Position numbers and translations under genes: made by a program
In this document: positions 11,248-19,730 of the stretch, piece after piece
Position numbering within the stretch: the first letter of the stretch is position 1
How the letters are laid out: every line of letters begins with the position of its first letter
Assembly: GCF_029626265.1 (NCBI RefSeq)
Contig: NZ_JARUBN010000001.1
Coordinates: 1,240,001-1,304,000 of the forward strand
Direction: 5' to 3'
Length of the DNA: 64,000 nt
Source of the DNA: Micromonospora sp. WMMD1102
GTDB taxonomy: Bacteria; Actinomycetota; Actinomycetes; Mycobacteriales; Micromonosporaceae
Notes under the pieces: generated by a model
What the model saw: only the letters and a program-made list of their open reading frames with translations
Told to the model about the DNA's origin: nothing
Databases searched by the model: none

Positions 11248-11501
11248 ACAGCCGACCCAAGTGCGGCGATCTGTTGCGGATCAGTGCGGCGGCGAGCGTG
11301 CAGTTCTCGGGTGACCGTGCGCTGCTGCTCCGAGTGGTGTCCGTTTGTGACAAGCCGACCTATCACGGCTGGATCTGGCTCACCGGCTACGTGCTGGATC
11401 GGCACGGGGAGGCGGTCGAGCGCCGCGAGATCTTCGTCCGGACGGCCGGGCTGCGGCAGGTACGTCCACCGACCAGCCGAGCAACGACCGTACCCAATTG
11501 A
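11244..11501 (+). CDS. Uncharacterised 85-residue protein coupled to the zinc-ribbon gene
   Basis: The frame starts at TTG 11244, overlapping the previous stop, and encodes RPKCGDLLRISAAASVQF then YHGWIWLTGYVLDRHGEAVE and a basic tail. This resembles short beta-rich proteins found next to XRE/zinc-ribbon pairs in Micromonosporaceae. No catalytic motif is visible. The TTG start and overlap suggest it is made only by translational coupling. Confidence 0.6.
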   Translation: MNSRPKCGDLLRISAAASVQFSGDRALLLRVVSVCDKPTYHGWIWLTGYVLDRHGEAVERREIFVRTAGLRQVRPPTSRATTVPN

Positions 11502-11654
11502 ACTGGTCGTCTGCCTCGGGAGCGGCAGCTGTGTCCAGCGCTGTCCAACCGGGTCCAGGATACCCGGCGCCGCCGCCGGACATCGACGACTCTCTCCTCC
11601 AACAGCCACGCCGGCGGGGGTCCGGCGCAGGCGTCTAGCGAGGAGGAAGCAGGC

Positions 11655-12740
11655 ATGAGAGTCCTAGCGAAGCGGGCCAGCCGGGCGGCATCGGTGGCGC
11701 TCGCCCTGGCGATGGCGGCAGTGCCCGCGCTGGTGCTGGGCCAGCCGGCCGGTGCGGCACCCGCACCGGGCCTGGACCCGGGCGCCACTGCCGAGGCGTG
11801 GGCGGCGGGCCGGGCGGCGTACGGGGCGGACGTCACCGAGCACCAGGCGATCGTGGCGTACTGGACGCCGGAGCGGATGCGGGCGGCCCGGCCCGTCGAG
11901 GAGTCGCCGGCCTACCGGCAGGCGGTCAGGCAGTACGTCGAGAGTGGACAGACGGCCCGCCGGACGGCACCCGACCGGGGCGCCCGGCTGACCATCCCGC
12001 CTGCCGCCGGTGAACTCGGCACCCCGGGCAGCGGCCCGGTGCCGGCGGCCCTGAACCCGAACTTCGCCGCCAACCACCCGACCGCGCGGACCAGCGGCAA
12101 GGTCTTCTTCACCATGGGCGGCGGGAACTTCGTCTGCTCCGGAACGGTGATCAACTCCGAGGGTCAGGACACGGTCTGGACCGCCGGGCACTGCACCCAC
12201 CCCGGCGGGCCGGGCGGCGCGCTGGCCACCAACTGGTCCTTCGTGCCCGCCTTCGACGACGACCTGGCCAACCCCCGGCCGTTCGGCACCTGGACCGCGG
12301 CCCGGCTGATCCCCGCACCGGGCTGGACCGCCAGCTCCAACTTCGGCGAGGACATGGCCGTGGCGATCATGAACACGCTCAACGGCCAGCACATCGTCAC
12401 CCGGCTCGGCGGGCAGGGCCTGGACGTCAACCGGGGCATGAACGTGGCGATCAACGCCTTCGGCTACCCGGCCGAGGCGCCCTTCGACGGCGGCAACCTG
12501 CTGCGCTGCTCCGGCAACTCCCAGCCGGAGTCGCCGGGAGCCACCCAGACCGTCCGGATCCCCTGCGACATGACCCGGGGCTCCAGCGGCGGCGGCTGGC
12601 TGCTCAACTGGGACGGCAACTTCGGCTTCCTGTACGGCGTCAACAGCCGGATCGACCGGATCGTCGGCCCGACGGTCATGATGTCGCCGTTCTTCGACAA
12701 CACCGCGCTGAACCTCTACAACCAGACCAGGAACCTCTGA
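11655..12740 (+). CDS. Secreted trypsin/V8-like serine endopeptidase
   Basis: This protein is an exported chymotrypsin-fold protease. A signal peptide (basic start, then VALALAMAAVPALVLG) ends around residue 30-35 at an Ala-rich site. A propeptide-like stretch follows to about residue 140. The catalytic triad is visible as His179 in TAGHC, Asp233 in EDMAVAI and Ser311 in GSSGGGW. The Ser in place of Asp two residues before GG is as seen in V8/glutamyl-endopeptidase relatives. Cysteines at the His loop and near the Ser loop may form disulfides. AGGAGGA at 11641 precedes the ATG. A strong hairpin follows the gene. The cleavage specificity is not certain. Confidence 0.9.
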   Translation: MRVLAKRASRAASVALALAMAAVPALVLGQPAGAAPAPGLDPGATAEAWAAGRAAYGADVTEHQAIVAYWTPERMRAARPVEESPAYRQAVRQYVESGQTARRTAPDRGARLTIPPAAGELGTPGSGPVPAALNPNFAANHPTARTSGKVFFTMGGGNFVCSGTVINSEGQDTVWTAGHCTHPGGPGGALATNWSFVPAFDDDLANPRPFGTWTAARLIPAPGWTASSNFGEDMAVAIMNTLNGQHIVTRLGGQGLDVNRGMNVAINAFGYPAEAPFDGGNLLRCSGNSQPESPGATQTVRIPCDMTRGSSGGGWLLNWDGNFGFLYGVNSRIDRIVGPTVMMSPFFDNTALNLYNQTRNL

Positions 12741-12765
12741 CCGTCGAGCGGATCGACAGCAACAA

Positions 12766-12812
12766 GGCGCTGTCCAGGGCGGGCCGGTGGAAGGCCCGCC
12801 CCGGACAGCGCC
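12766..12812. terminator. Bidirectional hairpin terminator
   Basis: GGCGCTGTCC and GGACAGCGCC form the outer stem, and GGGCGGGCC/GGCCCGCCC the inner stem, around a 7-base loop with a single A bulge. It lies between the convergent ends of the protease gene (12740) and the hydrolase gene (12817). There is no T-run, as is usual in high-GC actinomycetes. Confidence 0.85.
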
Positions 12813-12816
12813 GCCG

Positions 12817-13704
12817 CTATCGCGCCATCGCCGGCTGGCGCTGGGTGCGGCCGAGGAACTCCCGGATGTGCGCGGCGATCTCGTCGACGTGGGTCTCCAG
12901 GGCGAAGTGGCCGGTGTCGAGCAGGTGGATCTCGGCGTCCGGCAGATCCCGCCGGAAGGCCCGGGCGCCGTCCGGGCCGAAGATCGGGTCGTTGGCGCCC
13001 CAGACCGCGAGCAACGGCACCCGGGTCTGCCGGAAGCACTCCTGCGCGCGGGGATAGAGGTCGAGATTCGTCTGGTAGTCCCGGAAGAGCTGGAGCTGGT
13101 TCTCGTGGTTGCCGGGTCGGCCGAGGACCTCCATCGCGTGGTGCCAGGCGTCCGGGCTGACCAGGCTGACGTCCGGCACCCCGGTCTCGTACTGCGCCCG
13201 GACCTCCGCTTCGGTGAAGGCCCGCCGGGCGGCGGCCTCCTGCTCCGGTCCGGGATCGCTCGCGTACGCGAAGAGCGGCGCCCAGAACTCCTCGACGAAC
13301 CCCTCCTGGTAGGCGTTCCCGCTCTGGCTGATGATCGCCGAGATGCTCTCCGGCCGGCGCACCAGCAGGCGCAGCGCGATCGGCGCCCCGTAGTCCTGCA
13401 TGTAGATGGCGTACCGGCGGATGCCGAGCTGGTCCAGCAGCCCGACGGTGATATCGGCGAGCGCGTCGAACGTGTACGGGAACTCATCCAGGGGCGGTAC
13501 CGCGGAATAACCGAAGCCGATGTGGTCCGGCGCCACCACGTGGTAATCGCCGGCCAGCGCCGGGATCAGCTCCCGGAACATGTGCGAGCTGGTCGGGAAG
13601 CCGTGCAGCAGAACCAGCGGCGACGCATCCGGCGGGCCGGCCTCGCGGTAGAAGACCTCCATCCCGTCGACCGTCGCCGTCCGGTGGTGTACTCCGCCGA
13701 TCAT
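12817..13704 (-). CDS. Alpha/beta-fold hydrolase, haloalkane-dehalogenase/epoxide-hydrolase type
   Basis: The 295-residue protein has an HGFP oxyanion motif near residue 34. The nucleophile elbow is MQDYGAP, with Asp104 where most hydrolases have Ser. GANDP near residue 236 supplies the acid and GHFALE near 265 the catalytic His. An Asp nucleophile followed by an aromatic residue and Gly is characteristic of haloalkane dehalogenases and epoxide hydrolases (DWGG-like), giving an ester intermediate at Asp. Which of the two reactions it performs cannot be decided without checking halide-stabilising Trp or lid Tyr residues. GGGGGAG precedes the ATG. The phosphoesterase gene lies 235 bases upstream on the same strand. 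Confidence 0.85.
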   Translation of the reverse strand: MIGGVHHRTATVDGMEVFYREAGPPDASPLVLLHGFPTSSHMFRELIPALAGDYHVVAPDHIGFGYSAVPPLDEFPYTFDALADITVGLLDQLGIRRYAIYMQDYGAPIALRLLVRRPESISAIISQSGNAYQEGFVEEFWAPLFAYASDPGPEQEAAARRAFTEAEVRAQYETGVPDVSLVSPDAWHHAMEVLGRPGNHENQLQLFRDYQTNLDLYPRAQECFRQTRVPLLAVWGANDPIFGPDGARAFRRDLPDAEIHLLDTGHFALETHVDEIAAHIREFLGRTQRQPAMAR

Positions 13705-13939
13705 GTACTCCCCCGATCTGCCCCTTTCCTTTCATCCTGCCCGCAGCCGGGCGGTTTCCGGGCGGGTATCGACGCTGGCGGACGTACCCGGTCCGGGTGG
13801 CGGCAGCGGGAGCCGGCGCGCCGGCGGTGGCCCGGGGCTGCTGTTCGGCTGCGTCGGATCGGAGATCCGTAGACCGGCCGGTCAAGGCTGTCGATCGCTC
13901 AGCGGATCTTCCGGCGTCGGCCGGTGCGGCACCCGGCGT

Positions 13940-14776
13940 TCAGCACGGCTCGGGGAGTTCGTGGCCGGTGAGCAGCCGGGCACCCTCCAGCACCAGCGGC
14001 TGCCAGTGGGCCGCGCCGGTACGCCCGTGTTTCGGGTCGATCCCGGTGAAGACCCGACCGCCGACCCGCACCCGGACGTGCCGGGCGGTCCAGTCGGCGG
14101 TGGCCCGCTGGCGTACCCGGCCGGGGCACCGCCAGGTGTGGTCGGCGAAGCGTACGACCTGGGAGTGTCCGTGTACCTGGCCGAACGGCACGAAGCCGCC
14201 TCCGGCGTAGTGCTCCAACCACGGCTCGTGCAGCTCCCAGCCCGCCTCGGCCCAGAACGGCCCGGCCGCCCGGTCCACGCCGAACTCCCCGCCCCGGAAG
14301 ATCAGTGGCGGGCGGTCGTCCAGCAGCCGGGCCGCGAACGCGGCGGTCGACGGCTCGCCGAGCCGCCGCCAGGCGCCGACGGTCAACCCGGCGTGACTGA
14401 CCAGCAGATCCTCCCCGTCGGCCGCCCGGATCGCCACGGCCACCCGCAACCGGCCCGCCGCCCACCAGGAGCGGAGCAGCTCCACGTCGCCGTCGGCGAT
14501 CGGGTCTGGCCAGAACGGGGTGCCCCCGGGCAGGTACTGTGCCTCGTGGTTGCCGGCGAGTTGGATCCACCGCTCCGGCTGGTGGTCCAGATACCAGTCG
14601 ACAAGCTCCAGCACCGCGCCGCTGTCCGGGCCACGGTCGACGAGGTCACCGACCTGCACCACCGTGAGGTCGTCGGGCAGGTCGGGCCGGTCGGCTGGCA
14701 CGCCGAGCGTGCGCAGTGCTCCGCGTAGCTGGTCGGGATGCCCGCCGACGTCACCGACAACCGCTATCCGGCCCAT
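13940..14776 (-). CDS. Calcineurin-like metallophosphoesterase (Ser/Thr phosphatase type)
   Basis: The 278-residue protein shows the ordered metal-binding motifs of the family. These are GDVGGH near the start, GDLVDRGPDS, GNHE, a later SHAGL His and a HGHS motif. This layout matches PrpE/bis-tetraphosphatase-like phosphoesterases that act on phosphoproteins or Ap4A. The ATG at 14776 is preferred over the adjacent ATG at 14779 because GAGGAG is better spaced from it. It is divergent from the type VII cargo operon across 240 bases. The 235-base stretch 13705-13939 downstream holds nothing I recognise. Confidence 0.88.
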   Translation of the reverse strand: MGRIAVVGDVGGHPDQLRGALRTLGVPADRPDLPDDLTVVQVGDLVDRGPDSGAVLELVDWYLDHQPERWIQLAGNHEAQYLPGGTPFWPDPIADGDVELLRSWWAAGRLRVAVAIRAADGEDLLVSHAGLTVGAWRRLGEPSTAAFAARLLDDRPPLIFRGGEFGVDRAAGPFWAEAGWELHEPWLEHYAGGGFVPFGQVHGHSQVVRFADHTWRCPGRVRQRATADWTARHVRVRVGGRVFTGIDPKHGRTGAAHWQPLVLEGARLLTGHELPEPC

Positions 14777-15016
14777 CATCGCTCCTCGGTCGCCCGGTCT
14801 ACATCCGGCGAGCCTATCCGGGCGACCCGTGCTCCGCGACCCGCGATCGTCCATGCTGGACGGAGCCGGAAACCCGCCCGGACCGGTCGATCGGCCACGT
14901 CGGGTGTCGGTTCGGTGCCGGCCCGTGTCGGCCGGCGTGAAGCTCGACCGAATTGTTGCCGGGCCGGCGGGAGACGGGCCGGAGCGGACTGGAGTGATCT
15001 ACTAGGGTGCCTTGTC

Positions 15017-15334
15017 ATGACTGGCGGTTCAGGTGACGGGTTCACGGTAGACCCGACAGCGCTGGAGAGCTTCTCCAAGACCAGCTACGCCCGCGCGGAC
15101 GACTTCGACGAGATCCGTGGCCGGCTCCGGGACGGTGCCGTCGGCCGCTCCTCCTTCGGCATCATGCCCGCCTCGTTCACCCTCTACGAGCAGTACGAGA
15201 CGTGCCTGGACGAGTGCCTCCAGGCGCTCGCGGACGGGGTCGAGGTGATGGAGGTGATCGGTGACGCGATCATCGCCGAGCGGGACGCGTACCTGAACAG
15301 CGACGCCGCCGCGCAGGCCCGGTTCGGCGGCTGA
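15017..15334 (+). CDS. EspC-like type VII secretion target
   Basis: This 105-residue all-helical protein begins with FTVDPTALESFSKTSYARADD and contains GIMPASFTLYEQYETC. The FxVDPxAL start and the helical hairpin size match the ESX secretion-associated EspC/WXG100-like group. Such proteins are exported by the type VII apparatus or chaperone its cargo. It is the first gene of a five-gene operon running to 18074. No core secretion ATPase or membrane gene is present in the window. The ATG at 15017 gives the normal family start; the frame upstream is not coding-like. Confidence 0.75.
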   Translation: MTGGSGDGFTVDPTALESFSKTSYARADDFDEIRGRLRDGAVGRSSFGIMPASFTLYEQYETCLDECLQALADGVEVMEVIGDAIIAERDAYLNSDAAAQARFGG

Positions 15335-15396
15335 AGCCGGGTACGACCGCGTCCGCCGACGCGAGGCAGCACACCGCAGACCACGAAGGGGGCGCA

Positions 15397-16323
15397 ATGT
15401 CGACCGTCGCGCTCGAACGCAGCAAGACGTATTTCGAGCAGTTCGTCGGCTCCGTACCGGAGCCGCTCCAGGGGTTCACCCGGACGATGCTGACGCCGTT
15501 CGAGCAGCTGCTCGAACAGGTGGCCGGCGATCCCGACGACCTGATGCGGGGCGCCGAACGCTGCCTCGCCGCGTCGAACGACGTGCTCGGCATCGCGGCC
15601 CAGCAGCAGGCCGACCGGGCCCAGCTCCAACCGCCGGCCTGGGGCGGCAGCGCCCAGGAGGCGTTCCAGACCGGGCTGACGAACGTCGAGCAGACCGTCC
15701 GGCAGCTCGCCGAGGGCCTGGACGCGGCCAAGGAGGTGCTCGTCGAGGCGGCCAACGCGGCCGTCGACGCGTTCAACCTGCTCTGTGAGCTGATCTTCGA
15801 GTTCCTGACCGCCTTCCTGATCGAGGCGATCATCGCCGCCGCCGCGGCGTTCCTCAGCTTCGGCGCGTCGATCGCCGCGTTCATCGTACGCTGGCTGGCC
15901 CGGCTGGCGCTGACCCTGGGCCGGGGTGCCCGGATCGTCAGCAAGCTGGTCCGGATCCTGGTCAAGCTGGCCCGCAAGCTGGACGACGTCAAGGCGCTGC
16001 TCACCCGCTACCGTCAGCGGGTGATGGAGCTGCGCAAGCTGAAGAAGGAGTACGCCATCTGGAAGCAGCAGGGCCGCACCGCGCAGGGCCGGGCGATCCT
16101 GGCGGAGCACAGCCTCAAGGTCGGCGTGCCCCGGTTCGTCTTCAACCAGATCTCGCCGGTGAACCTGAGTGGCAAGGGCGGTGCGGTGCTGGACACCGCC
16201 GTCGGCATGCACGACATCTCGGACGGCCAGAAGGACCGCAACTACGCGACCGACGGCACGTACCGGCAGGACATCGGGCCGTACACCAAGAGCGTGCAGG
16301 ATCTGATCGACTCGGTGGGCTGA
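15397..16323 (+). CDS. WXG100-domain type VII cargo protein with hydrophobic helix
   Basis: The first ~120 residues form a WXG100-like helical hairpin with the turn PPAWGGSAQEAF near residue 85. A strongly hydrophobic Ala-rich segment follows (about residues 125-170), then a very basic amphipathic stretch rich in Lys/Arg. The C-terminal ~70 residues (VNLSGKGGAVLDTAVGMHDISDG onward) form a small domain I do not recognise. This arrangement of secretion domain, membrane-active helix and C-terminal module resembles polymorphic toxins or membrane effectors of type VII systems. No immunity gene is recognised with confidence. GAAGGGGGC precedes the ATG. Confidence 0.7.
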   Translation: MSTVALERSKTYFEQFVGSVPEPLQGFTRTMLTPFEQLLEQVAGDPDDLMRGAERCLAASNDVLGIAAQQQADRAQLQPPAWGGSAQEAFQTGLTNVEQTVRQLAEGLDAAKEVLVEAANAAVDAFNLLCELIFEFLTAFLIEAIIAAAAAFLSFGASIAAFIVRWLARLALTLGRGARIVSKLVRILVKLARKLDDVKALLTRYRQRVMELRKLKKEYAIWKQQGRTAQGRAILAEHSLKVGVPRFVFNQISPVNLSGKGGAVLDTAVGMHDISDGQKDRNYATDGTYRQDIGPYTKSVQDLIDSVG

Positions 16324-16384
16324 CCGGCCGCTGGACGGACCGGCCACCCGCCACGGCGGAGTGACGAGGGCAGGAGAGGACGAC

Positions 16385-16714
16385 GTGGCGGAATATCCCG
16401 CGCTGGATCGGCTGGAGCAGCTCGCGAGCGGCCTGGACGACCTCCAGTTCCAGATGAACCGGCGGATCGAGGAACTCCAGGCGCAGCCGGTGGAGCTGGA
16501 GAGCGAGACCGGTGCCGTGCGGGTGACGGTCGACCACGGCGGCCGGGTCGACCGGGTCGACATCACCTCCCGGGGGATGCGGTACAGCCCGGATCAGCTC
16601 GGCGCGGAGATCACCGGCACCATCCGGCGGGCGCAACGGGAGGCGACCCGGCGGTTGCAGGACTCCATGCGGGAGGTGCTGGGCAGCGCCGCCGACGACT
16701 ATCCGCTGGGCTGA
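16385..16714 (+). CDS. YbaB/EbfC-family protein
   Basis: The 109-residue protein has the YbaB/EbfC pattern: an N-terminal helix (LDRLEQLASGLDDLQFQM), a central VRVTVDHGGRVDRVDI sheet and a C-terminal helix. The fold binds DNA or nucleoid in some bacteria. In actinomycetes, divergent copies sit inside type VII cargo operons, where they are likely to act as secretion-linked partners. The GTG at 16385 is chosen because GGAGAGGA at 16373-16380 precedes it; a GTG at 16361 is in frame. Four bases separate it from the next gene. Confidence 0.78.
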   Translation: MAEYPALDRLEQLASGLDDLQFQMNRRIEELQAQPVELESETGAVRVTVDHGGRVDRVDITSRGMRYSPDQLGAEITGTIRRAQREATRRLQDSMREVLGSAADDYPLG

Positions 16715-16717
16715 GCC

Positions 16718-17335
16718 GTGCCGACCGACTACCGCCACCGATACGCCGACGCGGCCGGCAGCAAGCTCGAACCCGACGAGACGATCCTGGCGCTGACCGA
16801 GGCGAAACGGCCGCACGGCCTGGTGCCCGACCCGCCGCCCCGACCGCCGGAGCCCGCACCCGGCGACGGGGCGAAGGCGGCCGGGATGGGGCTGGCGAAC
16901 GCGGCGCTCAGCGGCATCGAGGCGATCGACAACATCGGCGGCGGGGGTCCGACCGACTGGCTGATCCGGCTGCTCTTCGGCCGGGCCGCGCGCGGCCGGC
17001 TCGACTCGGTCGCCGCCGACTACGTCCGGGCGGTACCCACCGACGACAAGCTGCTGGTGGTGGTCACCGACCGGCGCATCGTGGTGTTCCGGGTCGGCCG
17101 CAGCACCGACGTGCGGCCGTTCGGCGAGCCGGCCAGGCCGGTGGTGGCGGCGAAGCTGAAGCCGCTCTGGTCGGTGTCCCGGGCCGAGGTGACCGGCGCC
17201 CGTCGGCGCTGGCACCGGCTGCACGGTGCCCGGCTCCGGGTCGGCTTCCGGGACGGCTCCTGGCTGGAGTTGACCGGCCCGCTCTGCATGGGCCGGCAGC
17301 GGGCCGGCGAGCTGCGCGACGCCCTCGGCGGCTGA
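16718..17335 (+). CDS. Uncharacterised protein in the type VII cargo operon
   Basis: I do not recognise this 205-residue protein. It has a Pro-rich linker at residues 36-48 and a short hydrophobic stretch around GMGLANAALSGIEAI. Residues ~110-205 are beta-rich (KLLVVVTDRRIVVFRVG, then RLRVGFRDGSWLELTG) and resemble a PH-like/GRAM beta barrel. The GTG start follows the YbaB gene stop by three bases, so it is in the same operon. It could be a cytosolic binding partner for the secreted proteins. Confidence 0.7.
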   Translation: MPTDYRHRYADAAGSKLEPDETILALTEAKRPHGLVPDPPPRPPEPAPGDGAKAAGMGLANAALSGIEAIDNIGGGGPTDWLIRLLFGRAARGRLDSVAADYVRAVPTDDKLLVVVTDRRIVVFRVGRSTDVRPFGEPARPVVAAKLKPLWSVSRAEVTGARRRWHRLHGARLRVGFRDGSWLELTGPLCMGRQRAGELRDALGG

Positions 17336-17342
17336 ACCGACC

Positions 17343-18074
17343 ATGTCACGTTCGCCGCTCGACGACTGGCGCACGGCGTTCACCGCCGAGGCCCGGCGGC
17401 GTGGGCTGCCCCGCGCCGAGATCCGCGCGGCGCTGACCGAGGTCGAGGTGTACTGCGCGGATCCGGCGACGGACCCGGTCGAGGCGTTCGGCGAGCCGAT
17501 TGGGTACGCCACGGCACTCGCCGAGGGGCCGCGGCCGGCGGAACCGGACCGGGCCGGACCACGGTCACCCTGGCTGGGCGGTTTCGTCGCCGCCAGCACC
17601 CTGGTGGGGGTGATGGCGCTGCTCGCCGGGGTCGAGGCGGTCAGCGGGTACGGCACCGCGGACGTCACCGCCGGCCAGCTCGTCTCGGTACTCGCCGGGA
17701 TGGCCGGGATCGTCCTCGCCGTCGCGCTGCTGTTCCGGCCCGGGCGGGCGTACCGGCCGGCTCCGGACTGGCGGTTCGGGGTGGTCGGGGTGGTCGCGGT
17801 CGCCGTCACGGCGGTTCCGATGCTGCTCTGGCCACAGACGCTGCTTCGGCTGCCTGGCTGGCTGCTGCTCGGGATCGGCGTGATGCTGCTGCTGGCCGCC
17901 TGGTGGCCGCTCGTGTCCGGTCGGCTGCTTCCGTTCCGGCCTGCCACGCCGACCTCAGGCGCCGCGGCTGGCCGTCCGGACCGCCGTGTCCTGCTCGTTC
18001 GCTGGGGCCTGCCGGTCGGGCTGCTCTGCGTGCTGCTCGTAGCCGTCCTGCTCGCTGCTGCCGGCCCGGCCTGA
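17343..18074 (+). CDS. Four-helix membrane protein in the type VII cargo operon
   Basis: The first ~75 residues are soluble and resemble the short helical domain seen at the start of HAAS-type membrane proteins (WRTAFTAEARRRGLPRAEI). About five hydrophobic segments follow, between residues 80 and 243, including GGFVAASTLVGVMALLAG and VVGVVAVAVTAVPMLL. There is no catalytic motif. The gene is 7 bases after the previous one and is the last of the operon. It could anchor or sense, but this is not shown by sequence. Confidence 0.72.
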   Translation: MSRSPLDDWRTAFTAEARRRGLPRAEIRAALTEVEVYCADPATDPVEAFGEPIGYATALAEGPRPAEPDRAGPRSPWLGGFVAASTLVGVMALLAGVEAVSGYGTADVTAGQLVSVLAGMAGIVLAVALLFRPGRAYRPAPDWRFGVVGVVAVAVTAVPMLLWPQTLLRLPGWLLLGIGVMLLLAAWWPLVSGRLLPFRPATPTSGAAAGRPDRRVLLVRWGLPVGLLCVLLVAVLLAAAGPA

Positions 18075-18494
18075 GCCGCTCCGGCCTGAGCCGCCCCGGT
18101 CGTGCCCGGGATCTCCGGTGCTGCCGCCGGCCGGCTGCCACCGGTTCGAGCGGGGACTTCCGGTGCAGCGGTGCTACCACCAGGTCATCATGATGGCTCT
18201 GTGGTGTCACGCTCACGTGGCATATGCCTTTCCGCCGGGATCTCCCGGAGGCCGGCCCGGTACTTCGTCCGACGTAGGCGGTACTCCGGACGGGCAGCCG
18301 CAGGTGTCGGTCCTGGGCGGACGCCGGCCGCCGCCCCGGCCGCCTAGCGTCGGTCCCGTCGACCCGACAGTCCCGCGACGCGGACCCGACAGTCCCGCGA
18401 CGCGGACCCGACAGTCCCGCGACGCGGACCCGACAGTCCCGCGACGCGGACCCGACAGTCCCGCGACGCGGACGTGACCGAGGAGGAGGCCGAG
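18075..18494. other. 420-base non-coding stretch with repeat and possible promoter
   Basis: This spacer between the type VII operon and the kinase gene holds no convincing gene. It contains a CATCATGATG palindrome at about 18186-18195, GC-rich dyads around 18238-18262, a TAGCGT hexamer at about 18343 that could be a -10 box, and the five-copy repeat described separately. The kinase promoter presumably lies here. Confidence 0.55.
18361..18470. repeat. Five perfect tandem copies of a 22-bp unit
   Basis: The unit starts GACCCGACAGTCCCGCG and ends ACGCG. It repeats five times without a single difference at 18361, 18383, 18405, 18427 and 18449. A sixth copy breaks off after GAC. The array ends 24 bases before the kinase ATG and directly precedes its ribosome-binding site. 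The absence of mutations suggests recent expansion or strong selection. There are no spacers, so this is not a CRISPR array. Confidence 0.95.
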
Positions 18495-19730
18495 ATGACA
18501 GCGGCGATCCCGCACGCACCGGACCTGGCCCGGCCGGGGATCTGGTACACCCTCGCCCCGGTCGCCCTGACCGTGTTCGGCGTGCCGATCGGCACCGCCG
18601 TCGCGGGCGCCCCGATCACCTATCCGGGAACCCTGCCGCTGGCCACCTGGCTCGGCCTCCTCCTGCTGCTACGCCGCCGCTGGCCGGTGGCGGTACTGCT
18701 GGCCAGCCTGGCGGTGATCACCGCGTTCCGGGGCGCCGGGCTCACCGAGGCCGGCTGGACCTGGCCGGCGTCGGTGATCTTCTTCCTGCTGGCCGCCGAC
18801 GACACGCCCCGGCGGCACGGCCTGCGCTGGGCGGTCGGCGCCGGACTGTTCCAGTTGACCTTCGCGGTGAACTGGCACTGGACGGTCGAGGGCCAGGACG
18901 TGCAGCGGGCAATCGGGGAGGTCGGCGGCGAGGCGCTCGGGCTGGCCCTGACCATCGCGGTCGCGGTCGCGTTCCGCAACTGGCTGCGCTGGCGGACGGA
19001 ACTCGCCGCCGGGCTGGCCCGGGTCGAGCAGGAGCGGCGGCTGGAGGCGGAGCGCCGGAGCGCGGAGGAGCGGTTGCAGATCGCCCGCGAACTGCACGAC
19101 GTGGTGGCGCACACGCTTACCGTGGTGGGCGTGCAGTTGCGGGTGGTGGACGAGGCACTGGACGACTCGACCGACGACGCGCGGGCCGCGCTGCGTACCG
19201 CCCAGGAGGTCCGGGGAAAGGCGGTGGCCGACCTGCGGTCGCTCGTCGACGTGCTGCGCGCGCCGGCGGACCGGCCGGACCCGGGCGACGCGCTCCCGAC
19301 CCCGCGGACCGTCCCGACCCCGGAGACCGTCCCTGCTCCGCAGGCCGACCTGGACGGCCTGGCCGAACTCGCCGACCGGACCCGGGCCAGCGGTCTGGCG
19401 GTCGACCTCGACATCACCGGCGAGCCCGGCCGGGTCGCCGCGCCGGTGGCGATGGCCTGCTACCGGCTGATCCAGGAAGCCCTGACCAACACGGTGAAGC
19501 ACGCGGAGGCGCGGCGGGCGACGGTACGGTTGGCGGTCGATCCGGACGCTGTCCGGGTCGAGGTACGCGACGACGGCACCGGTCCCGCCCCGGCGGCGGT
19601 GCCCGGGCACGGTCTCACCGGGATGCGGGAACGGGTCGCCGCGCTCGGCGGCACCTTCGGCGCCGGTGCGGCCGACGGCGGTGGCTACGCGGTCCGCGCG
19701 ACCATTCCTGTGCCAGGCTTCCGGCCGTGA
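18495..19730 (+). CDS. Sensor histidine kinase, NarL/HisKA_3 type
   Basis: This is the membrane sensor of a two-component pair with the next gene. About 160 N-terminal residues form four to five transmembrane helices. A short coiled coil follows, then the HisKA_3 dimerisation domain with the phospho-acceptor His201 in ARELHDVVAHTL. The ATPase domain has an N-box in LIQEALTNTVKHAEA and GHGLTGMRERVAALGG at the end. The segment GDALPTPRTVPTPETVPAP (about 257-275) is a Pro/Thr repeat linker. The ATG at 18495 behind AGGAGGAGG at 18481-18489 is preferred to the GTG at 18474. The stimulus is unknown. Confidence 0.92.
   Translation: MTAAIPHAPDLARPGIWYTLAPVALTVFGVPIGTAVAGAPITYPGTLPLATWLGLLLLLRRRWPVAVLLASLAVITAFRGAGLTEAGWTWPASVIFFLLAADDTPRRHGLRWAVGAGLFQLTFAVNWHWTVEGQDVQRAIGEVGGEALGLALTIAVAVAFRNWLRWRTELAAGLARVEQERRLEAERRSAEERLQIARELHDVVAHTLTVVGVQLRVVDEALDDSTDDARAALRTAQEVRGKAVADLRSLVDVLRAPADRPDPGDALPTPRTVPTPETVPAPQADLDGLAELADRTRASGLAVDLDITGEPGRVAAPVAMACYRLIQEALTNTVKHAEARRATVRLAVDPDAVRVEVRDDGTGPAPAAVPGHGLTGMRERVAALGGTFGAGAADGGGYAVRATIPVPGFRP

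Noticed and set aside
18361..18470. CRISPR array
   Set aside because: The repeat units are directly adjacent with no spacers and no cas genes are near.
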